From: Gnetum montanum
Taxonomy: Eukaryota > Streptophyta > Gnetopsida > Gnetales > Gnetaceae
Length of the DNA: 64,000 nucleotides
Reading direction: 5' to 3'
Assembly: GCA_015680685.1 (NCBI GenBank)
Contig: MNCI01005759.1
Location: forward strand, 123,489-187,488
The notes under the pieces are model-generated. The model was not told where the DNA came from, made no database searches, and saw only the letters and a list, made by a program, of their open reading frames with translations. Positions 25,401 to 37,494 of the stretch are shown here, in pieces. Made by a program: the position numbers and the translations under genes. The first letter of the stretch is position 1, and every line of letters starts with the position of its first letter.

Positions 25401-26230
25401 AACAAGAGGTTGACTGAGGAGGTGAAGGATCTTAAGGATCACAACGAGTTTATGGAATTACAAGTGACTAATAGGAACTCCTTATGCACTAAGGAAATAA
25501 CGTAGGCATAGTAATGGAATACTATTCATGGCAAGGTTGTCCTTGCCAAAGAGTTTTTTTAGCATAAACTCCAAATGGACTTGTTGAACTGCAAGATTGG
25601 TGAATGAAAAGATTATTGCAGTTGGATCCTTGAGTGGGGCTAAGAATAAAAGGATCACAAGAAATAGCAAATGGCTATAGGATGAGTCTACTGAATGATA
25701 CCAATTAAAGTTACTCATGAAGGGGATCAATGCGGAGGATGCCTACAAGTTGTTTGCAGATAGTATGATTGTAGCTAATTCCCCTGCTTGTTAGATGATC
25801 ACTACTACAAATGAGGTAACTACTGTGACCTTCTCACATGAGCCACCTGCATTGAGTGACATCAATAAGAACAACATCCTCACTGGTGTTAATCTTGGGG
25901 ATGTAGACTCAGCTGACATGACTAAAGATTAGCTCCTCCACTGTCTAGAGGTTGGTCTTCAAAATTTTCCCATGGAGTATGCTACTCTACAATTCTCTCA
26001 AGTTTTTTATTTAGTTTTGGTTTATTTCAATTTAATTTGATTTAGTTATATTATTATGTTATTGGCTCTTTAGCTTTTTTTTGTTACATATCTATGTTTT
26101 AAATTGGTTTTGTTGTGTGTTGATTACTAATTGATCTTGTGTTGATATGTTATAGGTACTAGACAATATCAGTGGCCTCAACAATGAGGGTGAAAATGAC
26201 CCTTCACCTCCTCCTTTAGATGTCCCCTAG
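22420..26230 (+). pseudogene. Gene K: broken seven-exon gene with NIF/FCP1-like N-terminal domain
   Basis: Coding-like blocks are joined by six introns, all GT-AG: 22875-22966, 23241-23435, 24488-24624, 24817-24932, 25057-25203 and 25977-26155. The donor at 23241 is 'gtgagt'; the last intron holds a branch-like 'ttactaat'. Exons 1-2 contain 'FRPRALEFLAYLLG', 'YNTDNTLLV', 'FPNPTSIF' and, after a frameshift, 'LRVFTES', the order expected in NIF/FCP1-type (HAD fold) CTD-phosphatase domains. The catalytic DxDx(T/V) box was not found. Exon 3 is not recognised. Exon 6 begins 'PKLKWDPNQGVEIDALLTLP' and has a short coiled-coil-like run near 25400-25470. Exon 7 ends at TAG 26228-26230. Many TAG/TGA stops make it a pseudogene. 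It faces the minus-strand element C tail to tail. The start of exon 1 is uncertain. Confidence 0.55.
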
Positions 26231-27238
26231 TACCATGATTTGTCCATTTTTAGTTGTTTTTCTGATTATGTTTGATGTGGATGTAATTGTGGCTAGTGTT
26301 AGCCAATGTTTCAATTGTGGACAATTTCATTATCTAATTGGTTTATTGTTTAAACATTCTACCACATGATGTGGCTATGGCTATTATGTTATAGACACTT
26401 TAATTTTAATTTTTAGTTTTAGTTTTGGTTATATTTTTCTAGCATTATAGTTTTATTATGGTTTTATGGTTTTATGTTAGCATGATGGCTCAAGGCTATC
26501 TTGGCTAAGTTGGTTATAATGTTATAATGCAATAAAAATGTTGGCTAGGTAATACAGTTGCAAACTAAAATGAAAATAAGTTAAAAGTTTCTTTGCTAGT
26601 TTAAGGCCATGGTAGGCCATACAGTATTTACTAATTTTAGGCCATGGTGGGCCATAACAAAGAAAGAGAAATCTTGATCTATTTTATGTTTACAATTTTT
26701 ATGGAATTTTTGGTTTTAAAATATTAATGGTTTTACCTGTTTAAAGGATTTAGAAAGGAAAAGTCTTCAAAAGTAAATCGAAAACTAGAGTAAAATTTAA
26801 GTTATGATGTTATTTGCCAGTTGAAGGATATGGCAGGCCATACATCTTGCTAGTTCTAAGCCATGGTGGACCCCTCATTTCATAACAGAAAGCATATTTT
26901 TTATCTATTTTGTGTTTTAAAGTTTTTTATGGATTTTCTAGTTTTAAAGCTTTTATGAGGTTTTAATATTTGAGAAAAAAAGAAAAGAAAAGGCTTTAAA
27001 AGTAAAAATGCAAAACAAAAGTCCAACTTTTAGGCTAAATGCAAATTGAATTTTACCATAAAGTAAAATAAAATGATGTAAGCAAATAAAATGTAAATTA
27101 GGCTACTAGGCTATAAGTATATATGGCTACATGGTTACAAGTGTATAGGGTAGGAGGATTAGGGGTGCACATCACTTATGCAAATGTTATCTAATATTTG
27201 AGAGCTTAGGAAACGTATATGGTGTATTTTGCACTAGC
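26231..27238 (-). other. 3' untranslated region of element C, meeting the 3' end of K
   Basis: Phrases such as 'gctagtttaaggccatggta' (26587) and 'ttttaggccatggtgggcca' (26632) recur at 26815-26875 and match A's 3' untranslated part. The stretch between the TAG of K and these phrases (26231-26560) is T-rich and shows nothing. No LTR of element C was found next to it. Confidence 0.5.
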
Positions 27239-30200
27239 TTGTATCCCCCATCACCTTTGCTAATAATGTTAAAGAGGAGTTCTCCTCATAATGTATCAAT
27301 GGATTCATTGTTGTTGGTCTTGGCCTCTTTCACTACCTTAGATTTTTTGATTTTGTGGCTAATGGTAGGAGTTTCTTTCAAAAACTTCACTTCGGACCCT
27401 TGTTCTAAGTCAACATTGTTAACTGCTAGAGGGATCACACTATCACCATAAATAATTATTTTACCTTCCATGTAAGGCAAGTGAATTTATTAGTGGATAG
27501 GTGAAAACACAGTTCATAATTGAGGTAGCCAAGCCCTTCATAAGATAAGGTTGAATTGTGGTGTTTCCTCTACCACCAAGAACATTGTGGAAAATTGTTC
27601 TTCTACCAAAAAATCTAAAGAGATAGAGCATTTGACAAAAACCCATGATCTGTTAAAGGATTTAAGGGATGAAGTCATCATGTTTTGCATTGCTTTGTCA
27701 GGTCCAAACGCTCAACGATAGTATAAGGTATGATGTTTGTTTCTTTTTCATCATTCACATACACTCTAAGCACTTTGTATTGTCCTACTTGTATTGTTAT
27801 AAAGAGGGGTGCCTCAGTTACCTTGCTATTTTGGGGTTAGTCTTGATTTTTTTGTCATGAAACACTAGCAATATTAACTTCATTTCTCCCCTCATTGAAG
27901 ATGGTACCATCACTATGTGAATGGATTCTTCATTAGAGGGGATGTTCTCACTAATGGGGATGAAGGTTATCATCTTAACTAGCACTTCATGATGCATAGT
28001 AAAAGTCATGATTAAGTTATATAGGCTGAGGGTTGTGTTCTTTTGCTTTAGTGACTATCTAACCTATTTCATCGCATTGAGGAATTATTTTTTCTTACTC
28101 ACTAGCTTTGCATTCTTATTATTTTTAACTACCTCCATTCATCCCAAAATGCAAACTTCATGTTTTTGTTCTTGTGGCCTAGCCTCTTTCCCTTTTTCTT
28201 AGGGCTTAGGTTTCTCTTGTGGGTTACTAGTTGAAGCAACCTAGGTTGTAGACATCATGGGTATGGATGATATGAAAGTGGGCTTTGACGGATGCACTTC
28301 CTTCCATGTCTTAGCTTACTTATCATTCTTGTTTTTAGGCTTTTACATAGGCTTCTTCTATTTTTTGGTTACAAACTTTTTGTTTCTGTTAGTTGGTTGG
28401 AAAGAAGAAGCCATTGCATTAGCCACCATAGGGAACTATTGTCCAATTGTACAAGTGGACACAGTTGTAGTGGGAATGGGAGGTACTCTGATTACAAAAG
28501 CTTCTTTAGAAGGAATTGTTGGTGGTGCCCTTACAACAAATAAGGTCCTTGAACTAATGGAAGTTGAAAGGCCTGTTTCATTATGAAGAGACACCTAAAT
28601 CACAAATGATTCCCTCATAGGCCTTGGATCATTATTGACATTAAATGCTGCTATGGTATACAACTTGTTTTTCGCATTCAATGAATTTTTATATACATGC
28701 ATCAACTAACTTTGAGTCCTAACTAGGTTGGAGGTGTCAAGCACCAACTCATCCTTGTCTATGATCTTTTGCATATCATCTTTTAGCATAAGACAAAAGT
28801 TAGTATCATGATTGGACAAGTGATGATAGTGACAAAAGTAGTCAAGCTTATTAAAGTATCTAAGCACTGGCAAGTTGTCTTTGCTTGCATGAGTGGGGCG
28901 TTTGGATATCTCACATAGCCTTTCATGCTTGTTATGGGCATTTTCAATCATCTACTTATATTGTATACTCCCACTCTTTATTAGTTGATCTAGGACTTCA
29001 AATGCCTTTAAGGGTAATCTAGTATACTTTAACTGGTTTTTGCACAAATTTTAGCCTCAAATTAGTGAATGTAAAGGCCACAAATGTTGAAGTTTGGTTG
29101 TTATTATTAGCAAGGGCCTTGGATTAGCTAGTTCATGGCCACTGGACATTTGTCTTTTCTTCCTTTGCCATAGTGGCCACCACTACATTATTCTACCTTC
29201 TTCTCTTTTTGTCCTTTGTTGCATATTGGTTCTTGTACATCACATTGGTGTGGTTATGTGTAGGTTTCACAACATCCTCTATGTTCTTGATTTGGGAAAA
29301 TGTGTAACTGAGTGACTATGGATCAAGGTAGTACAATGTCAACTTGACAAAGTTGTTAACTAACCTCTTGAAGATAACTAGAAGGTAAGTTTTAGCTATT
29401 GGTTCCAGAATCTCATTGAGCAAAGCATTCCATCATTGAATGAACTTTTGCAATAGCTCAAGGGATCCTTACTTGACCTTTATTAATTGGTCAAGGGTGC
29501 TATTAGGTTTCAAGTTATACTTGAAACAATTAATGAATTGCAAAATTAGGTCTTCCATAGAGGATATGGATCCTATTGCTAAGGCACAATACTAGCAAGG
29601 GCTTTTCCCATAAGAAACATAGGGAAAATATGCATTATTATGTGTGGCCAAGCTTCTAGTAATAAGCACTCAAAGCAGAAGGTTATGAGATGTGAGTTGG
29701 AATCACCTTTGTCATTGTACTTGGTAAACTATGGTATGGGGACACCAGAGGGAAGGGTTAGTTGTGGGACTACAAGGCTGATGTGATCATCTTGATAGAA
29801 GTCCATCATTTTGAGAGTCTGAGATGTGGAAGCCTTGAGCCTCTATAACTCTTTTGTTAGGTCTTGCAACATTTGGAAGACTTGATCCAAGCCTTATGGT
29901 GCTTCCATCAATTTTAGGGTTTACACAAAATGTTGCAATGTAAGCCAAGAGGCTTGTGGCCTTACAATATGTTGCAACATCAAGGGAAGAGGTTGAGTCA
30001 CCATGGTCATAGGTGGACTAAATAGCAAAAAAGAAGTTTGTGTTGGTATTTGGGGCAAAAAGAGGATAAAAGGGATATATGACCTTTGGATCACTTAAGG
30101 TTCCACAATGGACTTCATTTGGATGGATAATGGGTTAGTGGTGGTCACAACCATCGATTATGAACACAAAAACTATGGTTGGGTGAAGAAAGGCATGAAA

Positions 30201-30665
30201 AAGTGAAAGGTTGTAGATTATATCACTAATTATATTTGGTGTGCTACTATGATGGACATGAAATTGAATTTGGTTAGATACAAAGGGGTCAAAGACTAAG
30301 GGATGTGCCCCCTGGAAGAGGTAAGGGGGGTTGAGGTAGGTATTGTGGCTTTAGGGTTGAATTGTTAGAAGAGCCTCTTGGATGAGATTCTCATGTTTGG
30401 ATTCAACCTCAAACTTATCATCTTCTTCTTGATGCTCATCTGAGCTAGCTTTCCCATCCTCCACATTCATCTCAATTAACTAAGATAAGATGCATGCGTA
30501 GGTTTCGATTAGGGGCATCTTGTTGTATGGGAAAGGCATGTCTTCCTTCCCATCATAGTGTATGAGCTCATATTTCCTTTTGGCTTTTTCTTCCATCCTT
30601 GGAATCAACATGCCCAACTGAATTTTGGCACTAATTAAGTTGTAGTTATCTACATTTATTACCAA
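27239..30665 (-). pseudogene. Broken gag-protease polyprotein of element C
   Basis: This third copy of the polyprotein of A and B is read on the minus strand. Its N-terminal region lies at 30665-30480, with 'ISAKIQLGMLIPRMEEKA' and an acidic linker near 30420. The gag core at about 29560-29330 reads 'CFKYNLKPNSTLDQLIKVK' and 'FVKLTLYYLD'. A finger-like segment lies at 28845-28760 ('YFCHYHHLSNHDTNFCLMLK'), better preserved than in A or B, with one Cys-His set visible. The post-protease tail is at 27480-27286 ('IPLAVNNVDLEQGSEVKF'). Frames are interrupted by many TAG codons. The 5' side stops near 30830 without leader or LTR, so C is truncated there. Confidence 0.7.
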
Positions 30666-30900
30666 AAACTTGGGGCTTCACACCTTGAGCCTAAGTGATT
30701 ATCTACACTTAGCCATAGTGGGATCCTTGATGTCATACACCATTATGGCTTGTTGGCTAGATTCATTGTTGGTAAAGTTAAATGTTAAAACTATCAACTA
30801 ATTGAATGAAATTGTTGAAGGGCTAGGTATTATTCTCACTTTTTTTTGCTTGTTGAGTTGGGGCAACACTTTTATGGTGTAGTCTACCTTAGATATAGGA

Positions 30901-31368
30901 TCTTTTATACCTAAGCATGTAGTGTTTATTATTCATAAGTGGGCTCTAGATTTTGATGTCCAATTTGAAGAAGATGCTAAAGTTCCATGTTTTGTTGAAT
31001 TATATAATCTTTCATTGATTTTTCATAAAGCTAAGTAGGAAATTGTTAGTCTTCTCGATTCCATTAAGCATATAGAATCTATTTCTACAACTTTTGGTTT
31101 CATAGGTGTTTTTTTAATTGAAATTAACTTTCTCAATCATAAAAATGAATTTTTATTGCAAGTAGGAGGAAAGGCTTATATTTAGATAGTTGCAAATTAA
31201 TATTCTTACAACTTTTGCTATTATGAAGGACATTTCTACACCAAAGAAAAAATGTATTGAAGTTCAAGATAGGAAAAAATAATATGAAGTTGAAGATATG
31301 AAAAATTAAGTTAATGTCAATAATGAGAATGATCAAATGATAATAAAGAATCCAAAGAAGACAAAAGC
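30901..31368 (+). pseudogene. LINE ORF1-like fragment (DUF4283-like), split from its right part by D
   Basis: In one plus frame from 30901 the reading gives 'VVFIIHKWALDFDVQFEED' and 'VPCFVELYNLSLIF', with one TAG. This has the look of DUF4283 proteins, often the ORF1 of plant L1-type LINEs, in which tryptophan-rich 'W.P.F' and 'LP..FW' motifs are spaced this way. A charged tail (31215-31368) then runs without change of frame across D's insertion point into 41331 onwards, allowing for the duplicated 5 bases. The match is from memory and weak. Confidence 0.35.
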
Positions 31369-32229
31369 TTATGAATCGTGGTTTACAAGGCCTCGATATT
31401 AGATCCTTGATATCAAGTATGCGATATCATAGCCTAGATAACAATATTGAATACACGGTATTGTGATTCCTGTGTAGGCCTATAAATACAACATTCAGGC
31501 ACACAGGAGGGAGTAAGTTGGTAATTCCTAGGATAGAGGCTTTTTGTCATTCTTTACTTAATTTCAATTCTTTCCCTAGTGCATGCCTACAATGTGATAA
31601 TTGTAATTGTACAGAACCTTTATTTGAGTGTAATGTACTTGGACACATACATGATCGACAATAAAGATCGAGATTACTCCATCATTGCAACATTCACTTA
31701 GCCTTTAATTACTTCAATTGTTAATTGTTATTTATTTTTTTCTTTGTTAGTATTACTTTATCATCATTTACTATTCTTATTGTTAAATGTGAAATGAGTA
31801 TGACTTAATCACGAACATTTAAGTGTGACTACATGGTAACCTAGTAGTGTATCTTGGAGTGCTCAAGTAATATGTGCTTGGTAATCCCAGAAGTAGTACA
31901 CGAGGTACAAGATGCGTACAGATCATTAATGATGGATGCTCATTGCACTTAGGATAGTTTAGATTTCACTTTTTATTGCCTATTAGCATAACCAAGATTA
32001 TTTTCCATCATCTTTAGGAGTAGCATTAGTTAAGATCCCATCATTCACTTCACTCTGGACTAAACCATACATGACAAAGCAAATACTAGTCTTGGTGGGA
32101 AGACAACAAACTGCAATCAACATGTAACTATCTAGATACCACAACTAGTTCATTTACGGAGTTCAATTGGATCGTGTGTACACACTTGTATTTGTATGGT
32201 TGAGTGTAGGGGTACCTTGCCACTCATCA
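31369..32229 (+). repeat. 5' LTR of element D (861 bp)
   Basis: It pairs with 40464-41325. The start is 'ttatgaatcg' (TG mutated to TT; the partner has 'tgatgaattg') and the end 'cactcatca'. U3 is rich in 'gatat' words. The TATA box is at 31481-31488 in 'aggcctataaatacaac'. A polyadenylation-like 'caataaag' stands near 31660. Confidence 0.92.
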
Positions 32230-32230
32230 T

Positions 32231-32249
32231 TGGCACCATTTCCGGGGAC
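32231..32249 (+). other. Primer binding site of element D (tRNA-Asp type)
   Basis: 'tggcaccatttccggggac' follows the LTR after one base. It resembles the tRNA-Asp-type primer site 'tggcgccgttgccggggac' used by Athila-like plant elements. The four differences are two G-to-A changes, one G-to-T and one of uncertain origin at the TTG/TTT position. Confidence 0.8.
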
Positions 32250-32361
32250 AGTGCTAGCTATTTAGATTAGTTACATCATCCAAGATCACTGTAACAAAGC
32301 TTTGACCATATACCTTTTAGAAAGGAACTAATTACAAATAAGTCACACACAATGTATAATA

Positions 32362-34675
32362 ATGTCTCTCTCACAAGACTATGACAATGCAACAACTAGT
32401 AAGGAAATTCATTGGAGAACCAATGAAAAATACAAGGATGAAGATGAAGTTAAGAGTACTCAATCTTATGCAAGGGTCCCCTATGATCATGAGCACCCCA
32501 ATGGTACTCAAGGACTCTTGTCATCCAACTTTAGCACCTCTAGTGAGGATGGGACATCCCATAGAACAAGGGGGCTCGTAAGGCCTAGGACCTTCTCAAT
32601 AGTTAACAAGAATTTATCCAGGGATGATTGGGAAACTTACAAAAGTCATGATGAGTCTTCCAATTCTTTCTCTTCCTCTACTCCTTCAATGTCAGGTCAT
32701 GACACAGATGACCATCTTTCAAGGGCTTAGCGTAGAAATAAAAATCGAGCCCATGGGAAAAGTTAGAAATGCCAAAATGAATGAAGAAAACATCGTCTCA
32801 ACTCGCAAATTCATAACCTACCTAGTGATGATGAACCCCTGCTAGCCACTAAGAGCCTAATGCATATACAAGAGGTTATTCAAATATCCTGCAGGCATCG
32901 TAAGGAAAGTCATCTACCTAGGCTTGATTTAAATAACTTTCCCAAGTTTTCAAGAGGTTATGATTTAGATCTACAACATCATTTACAAGACTTCTACGAT
33001 GCTTGTGCATGGAACAACATTGATAATGGATGGCATGTACTTAAGCTCTTTCCTATGACACTTGTTGGCCAAGCCAAAGTATGGTACAGGTCTTTAAAAC
33101 CAAAATCAATTTGACATTGGCTGTCAATCGTAGAACTATTCAATGAAAGATATAAAACCTATGCAAGAGTGTCAACCTTGAGGACACAAATCCAAGAGTA
33201 GAAAAAAGGGCAACATGGGCCCTTGGACATGGCCTTAGAAAGATATTATTCATTGTTAAATAATTTCCCAAGCCATGGGTTCTCCAAGGAAAGGTTAATG
33301 TATCACATCATGAATAGGCTTCATAATGAAACAAGGGAGACCCTAGGGATGTATGCCCCAGGTCAACTATATGAGCCACAAATCCACCAATCCAAGAACT
33401 TATCAAGAAATTAGTGAAAGGGGAAGGGGAAATAGCCAAATGGGAGAATGTCAAAAGATCTCAGTAGGATCAAAATCTCGAAATAGCACATGTCCATGAT
33501 CATGAAGAGGAGAAATTCACTACCTCAAGGAGGTGGAATCATCTTTGCCAAGACCATAATCACTAGATGAAATTGAGGCAAAGATCAATAAGATGATGGA
33601 ATGTGTACATGAAAAATGTGGAGAATATACCAACATTATTAGAGGTGGAACGATGCCAAATCGAGCAACAAGATAGGACACCACTAGACAATTAGAATGA
33701 AGGGTTGAAGAAAATAAGGATAAGAGCTCAACTGCAAATCACCCGTATCAATATGATGTTTGCCTGTACGATTACCCCAAAGGCCAATGCCTAATCTTGT
33801 CACATTCACATGAGCATTGGGGAGGAATGTTACATCCAGATTTCATATAGAAATACTGAGTTCAACCACAGTGGCAAAAAACTCCAGTTGTGGGGGAGGC
33901 CATTGTCAAACTGGTCACACCCTTCATATCATCCAAACCCAAGTGCTTAGTACATTCAGGATCCTATTTTCTTGACTAGGTCAACATCTTCTATTTCACC
34001 ACATTGTTATCAATCTCTTAAGTACTATCAACCCATGTCCTCTCCAACAAGATCACCACCTCACATTCCTTACACTTCTCCTCACCCTCAATATTCTCAT
34101 CATTCACCTCCTTCTACATTGCGACCAGTTGTGCTAGAAGGTTTTGCATGACAGCACCAACCCACAAGCGTTACTTGTGCCGCTACTGTCAACAATAGTG
34201 GAGGTCCTCCATAATGTCAGAAGCATCCTTTCTTTAGGCATGATAGTAGAAAGAGATAGTATGGTTCTAAAACTACTACATCCACCAACTCAACATAAGA
34301 CTAGCACTGTGATGCATCTTCTCCTTCAAAATCAATGCCTCTTGTTACCCTATTAAGGCCATCAATCAACACTCCAAAAACCATGTAGCCCAATGAATAT
34401 AACCATGTATGGAAACATATCGATCCTTGCATACCAACTTACAATCACGGGTGCCATAATGGGTCAAATCCTTATCACATGACTACATCTTATAATTTTC
34501 CCCACTCTGCCAACTGTAATCAAGTGCGTGAACTCCAAGTTGGGTACATTCTAGCCACCACATCAAAAGACACCTAGTGGTTTGGATATGACTAGATCCC
34601 AATATTTCCCACATGCATGGATATGAATTTTCCATTTATTAATTCTAGCCATGCTCAAAAGTTTAGTTATGGAAG
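32362..34675 (+). pseudogene. Broken gag of element D
   Basis: The start at ATG 32362 opens a serine-rich 122-residue stretch. After frame changes the Ty3/gypsy gag core appears at 32860-33414: 'FPKFSRGYDLDLQHHLQDFY', 'KLFPMTLVGQAKVWYRSL', then 'LDMALERYYSLLNNFPSHGF' and 'NRLHNETRETLGMYAP'. This is the usual order in Athila-like gag. The C-terminal part (33420-34675) is low-complexity, rich in Pro, Ser, His and Gln, as in E. Stops include TAG and TGA at former Gln or Arg codons. The frame runs straight into the inverted LTR H at 34676, where E continues into protease. Confidence 0.75.
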
Positions 34676-35537
34676 ATGATGAGTGGCGAGGTACCCCTAC
34701 ACTCAACCATACAAATACGAGTGTTCATGCACGATCTAGTTGAATTTCGTGGACAAGCTAGTTATGGTATCTAGATCATTACACATTGATTACAGTCGCT
34801 GTCTTCCCACCTGGACTAGTATTTGCTTTGTCACGTATGGTTTAGTCTAGAGTGAGGTGTATGATGTGATCCTAAACTAATGCTACTCTTAGAGATAATG
34901 GAAAATAATCTTGATTAAACTAATAAGCAATAGGAAATGAAGTCTAAGCTAGCCTAAGTGTGATGAGCATCCGTTCCTTAATCACCTGTACACATCTTGG
35001 ACCTTGTGCACGACTACAACTGGGATTACCAAGCTTAGATCCTAGGTACGCTATTGGGTTACCAAATAGTCACACTTAAATGCTCGTGATTAAGTCATAA
35101 TCATTCCACAGTTAACAACAAGAATAGTAAATGATGGTAAAGAAATATTAACTAAGAAAATAATAAATAACAATAACAATTAAATAATTAAACTAAGTGA
35201 ATGCTGAAATGATGAAGTAATCTTGATCTTTCTTGTCGATCATGTGTGTGTCCAAGTACATCACACTTGAATAAAGGTTCCATACAATTACAAGCATCAC
35301 ACTGCAAGCATGCACTGGGAAAATATTCTAACTCTTGCAGGAACAAACTGCAAGAGTTTGGCTACAACTAATTCCTAAGATGCCTAAGTGCAGTGGGTGC
35401 GTGCTTATTTATAGGCTAGAATAGACGTTGCGTATACAAGGCTACGTATACAGGGCTGCGTATATAGGGCCTAGTATATGCAGTGGGCTTAGTATAGGGG
35501 GCCTAGTATATAGGGCCTGGTTAACCATGATTCATCA
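34676..35537 (-). repeat. Solo LTR H, inverted, same family as D
   Basis: Reverse-complemented, this 862-bp segment starts 'tgatgaatcatgg' and ends 'cgccactcatca', matching the D LTRs end to end. The flanks 'gaaga' (34671-34675) and 'agaga' (35538-35542) match poorly, so a clean target duplication is not seen. No primer site or polypurine tract adjoins it, so it is a solo LTR rather than the end of a full element. It lies exactly at the place where D lacks pol. Confidence 0.85.
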
Positions 35538-36939
35538 AGAGATATCCTCCATTCTAACAAGCAAAATTAGTAAATGTTTTTTCTTTTCTTTGATCTTATA
35601 ATTTTTTTTTTCAGTTTTACATTTTCAATTTGTTATTTTATCTTTTTGAGGGTAATCTCATTAGTGAATAAAATACTCATGTGACTTGTCAGTTGAGGTG
35701 TTATTCTATGCTATCAAGTCTTAAGTGACTAATTATTTGGACAATGAGCCCACAACATTCACCCACCCATTCTATTAATAAGAGGTTCTACTCTCGGTAT
35801 GATGATATTCTTGTCATCATTAAAACTTAAAAGTAACTTCATGCTCATGATTCCTAGAGTGAAGAATGATGTATTAAGGGGAAATGGCTAGGGTGTGACA
35901 TCAAGGGGACTTGTGGATTCTCTTTGGTAACATCTATATGTGCTATCATGTAGCTTCGTTGTACTCAATCCTTGTAGATCTAACGGAAAATGGAAGTAAG
36001 AGTAATAAAGACACTCAACAAAGAACCTCAATGCTATTCTAGGGATCCCATGAGAAAGACATGAACCCATGCTTGAAGGTTGGCTACTTCTCCAATTCAC
36101 TATTGGAAAGAAAAAAGTGCCAAAGAAGCTAGAAAATGAAGAAAAACACAAAGAAAAGATTAAGAAAAAATGTGTGCCACAGAGAAATCCCAAATCACTC
36201 CTCCCTTGGACAAAATACCAAGTGATCATACACCTTGCTGTCATGGTGCTCTTATGGTTGTCCATCATTGGATGAAACAATGCAATGTCACTGATCGTAG
36301 GAATGGACTTGGTCTTGATTTTGGAGTGACAGGCTGACACATTAATCATGTCCTACACTCAGTATTCATTGTGCCCTAGGTCAGTTACCTCATGTCCTGA
36401 TTTCTGCAATCCCTTCTATGATTTGCCTCATCTTACTATTAATGTATTTTTAACTTGTGTCTTGTGTAGCATCAAATCCATACCTTATCACGATGGTATC
36501 TACATGTGTGTGTTTTTTGGAACTAGTGTGGATTGCATTTAACCCTTTTAGTACCTATGAACATTTTCAAGTGTGGTTACATAAGGGCATGATGGGTTGG
36601 AACTTGCTTTGGGGAGGACCCACTTGTGTATCTTTTGTAATTTGCACATTTTGCACATCACCACATCATCTTACACCCTCCAAGTATTGCATTGCTACAA
36701 TTATCTTTCCCTTTATCATCATCTTAAATTCCAACATTCCTATGTACCACAATATGTCCTTTTTCCTCATCCTATTCATGAATTTCATTATTAAATTCCA
36801 CTTCATTACACTTTTGGTGCCTTTGGGTCTTTTCGACGTTACCCGAGATCTTTCAAATTAACCTCAAATCCTTCATTTTTGACCTTGGAAATTCAAAAAT
36901 TTATCCATTTTTTCAAGTACCATATTTTCAAAAGGAAAC
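35538..36939 (+). other. Post-pol spacer of element D
   Basis: This corresponds to the region after integrase in E (51480-53010). 'gacaatgagcccacaacatt' near 35740 matches 'gacaatgagtccacaacatt' near 51863, and 'ggtgtgacatcaaggggact' near 35892 matches a similar phrase near 52010. T-rich stretches and a lysine-rich chance frame occur. The open frames at 35888-36349 (minus) and 36457-36861 (plus) show no family signature and no counterpart in E. Confidence 0.55.
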
Positions 36940-37048
36940 GATATCGGGTCCATGCTATTGGGTACATGATATTGTGTCTATAAATACTATATATATGGAC
37001 CCCCCCACACACGTCAATGTTATTTTTCATTGTTCACAGAAGGAGGGA
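36940..37048 (+). promoter_or_regulatory. Internal U3-like promoter of element D, ahead of ORF3
   Basis: 'gatatcgggtcc' (36940) and 'tattgggtacatgatat' (36957) parallel 'gatattggatcc' and 'tattgggtacgtgatat' in D's 3' LTR. A TATA box 'ctataaatac' (36978-36987) and a downstream 'cacagaaggaggga' (37035-37048) also have LTR counterparts ('ctataaatac', 'cacacaggagggag'). The order is the same but the spacing is shorter. It lies about 450 bp before the ORF3 start. Promoter function is inferred from this resemblance. Confidence 0.6.
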
Positions 37049-37494
37049 TGTTGAAATTTTCTTCCATGAAATTTCTAACTTGTGCACCTATCATTCAAAC
37101 ATCCATAACTTGCTCATTAACGCTCCGATTCTCGTTCTGATTGAACTTACTTAAACCTAGAGTGTTTAACTTAGTCGTCAGGGAAGGGTATATTTCAAGT
37201 TACATGTAGTTTTTTCTGAAATTTGTCGTTGCTTGAAGGATATTATCAAGGGTAAGTGACCTCAAAAATGCTAACAATGTTTGCCAAATTAATTTTATTT
37301 CTTCATCCAGACCATGAAATTTGGAGTCACCTAATCAAATTGGGCCCAATACCAAAACCTTTAGGGGAATTTTTGTGAAAATCTCTAACTTTGAATCACA
37401 CTAAGCAAGAAATGAATATATTAAGGGCAAGGAGTAAGGTATTAATCTAATTTTGTAAATAACCTTACTAATATTCAGTCCCGTGTGATTGCAT

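Noticed and set aside
35888-36349. 153-codon minus-strand frame
   Set aside because: It lies in the post-pol spacer of D, has no counterpart in E and shows no domain; treated as chance.
36457-36861. 134-codon plus-strand frame with membrane-like segments upstream of ORF3 in D
   Set aside because: Low-complexity, not shared with E; no motif.
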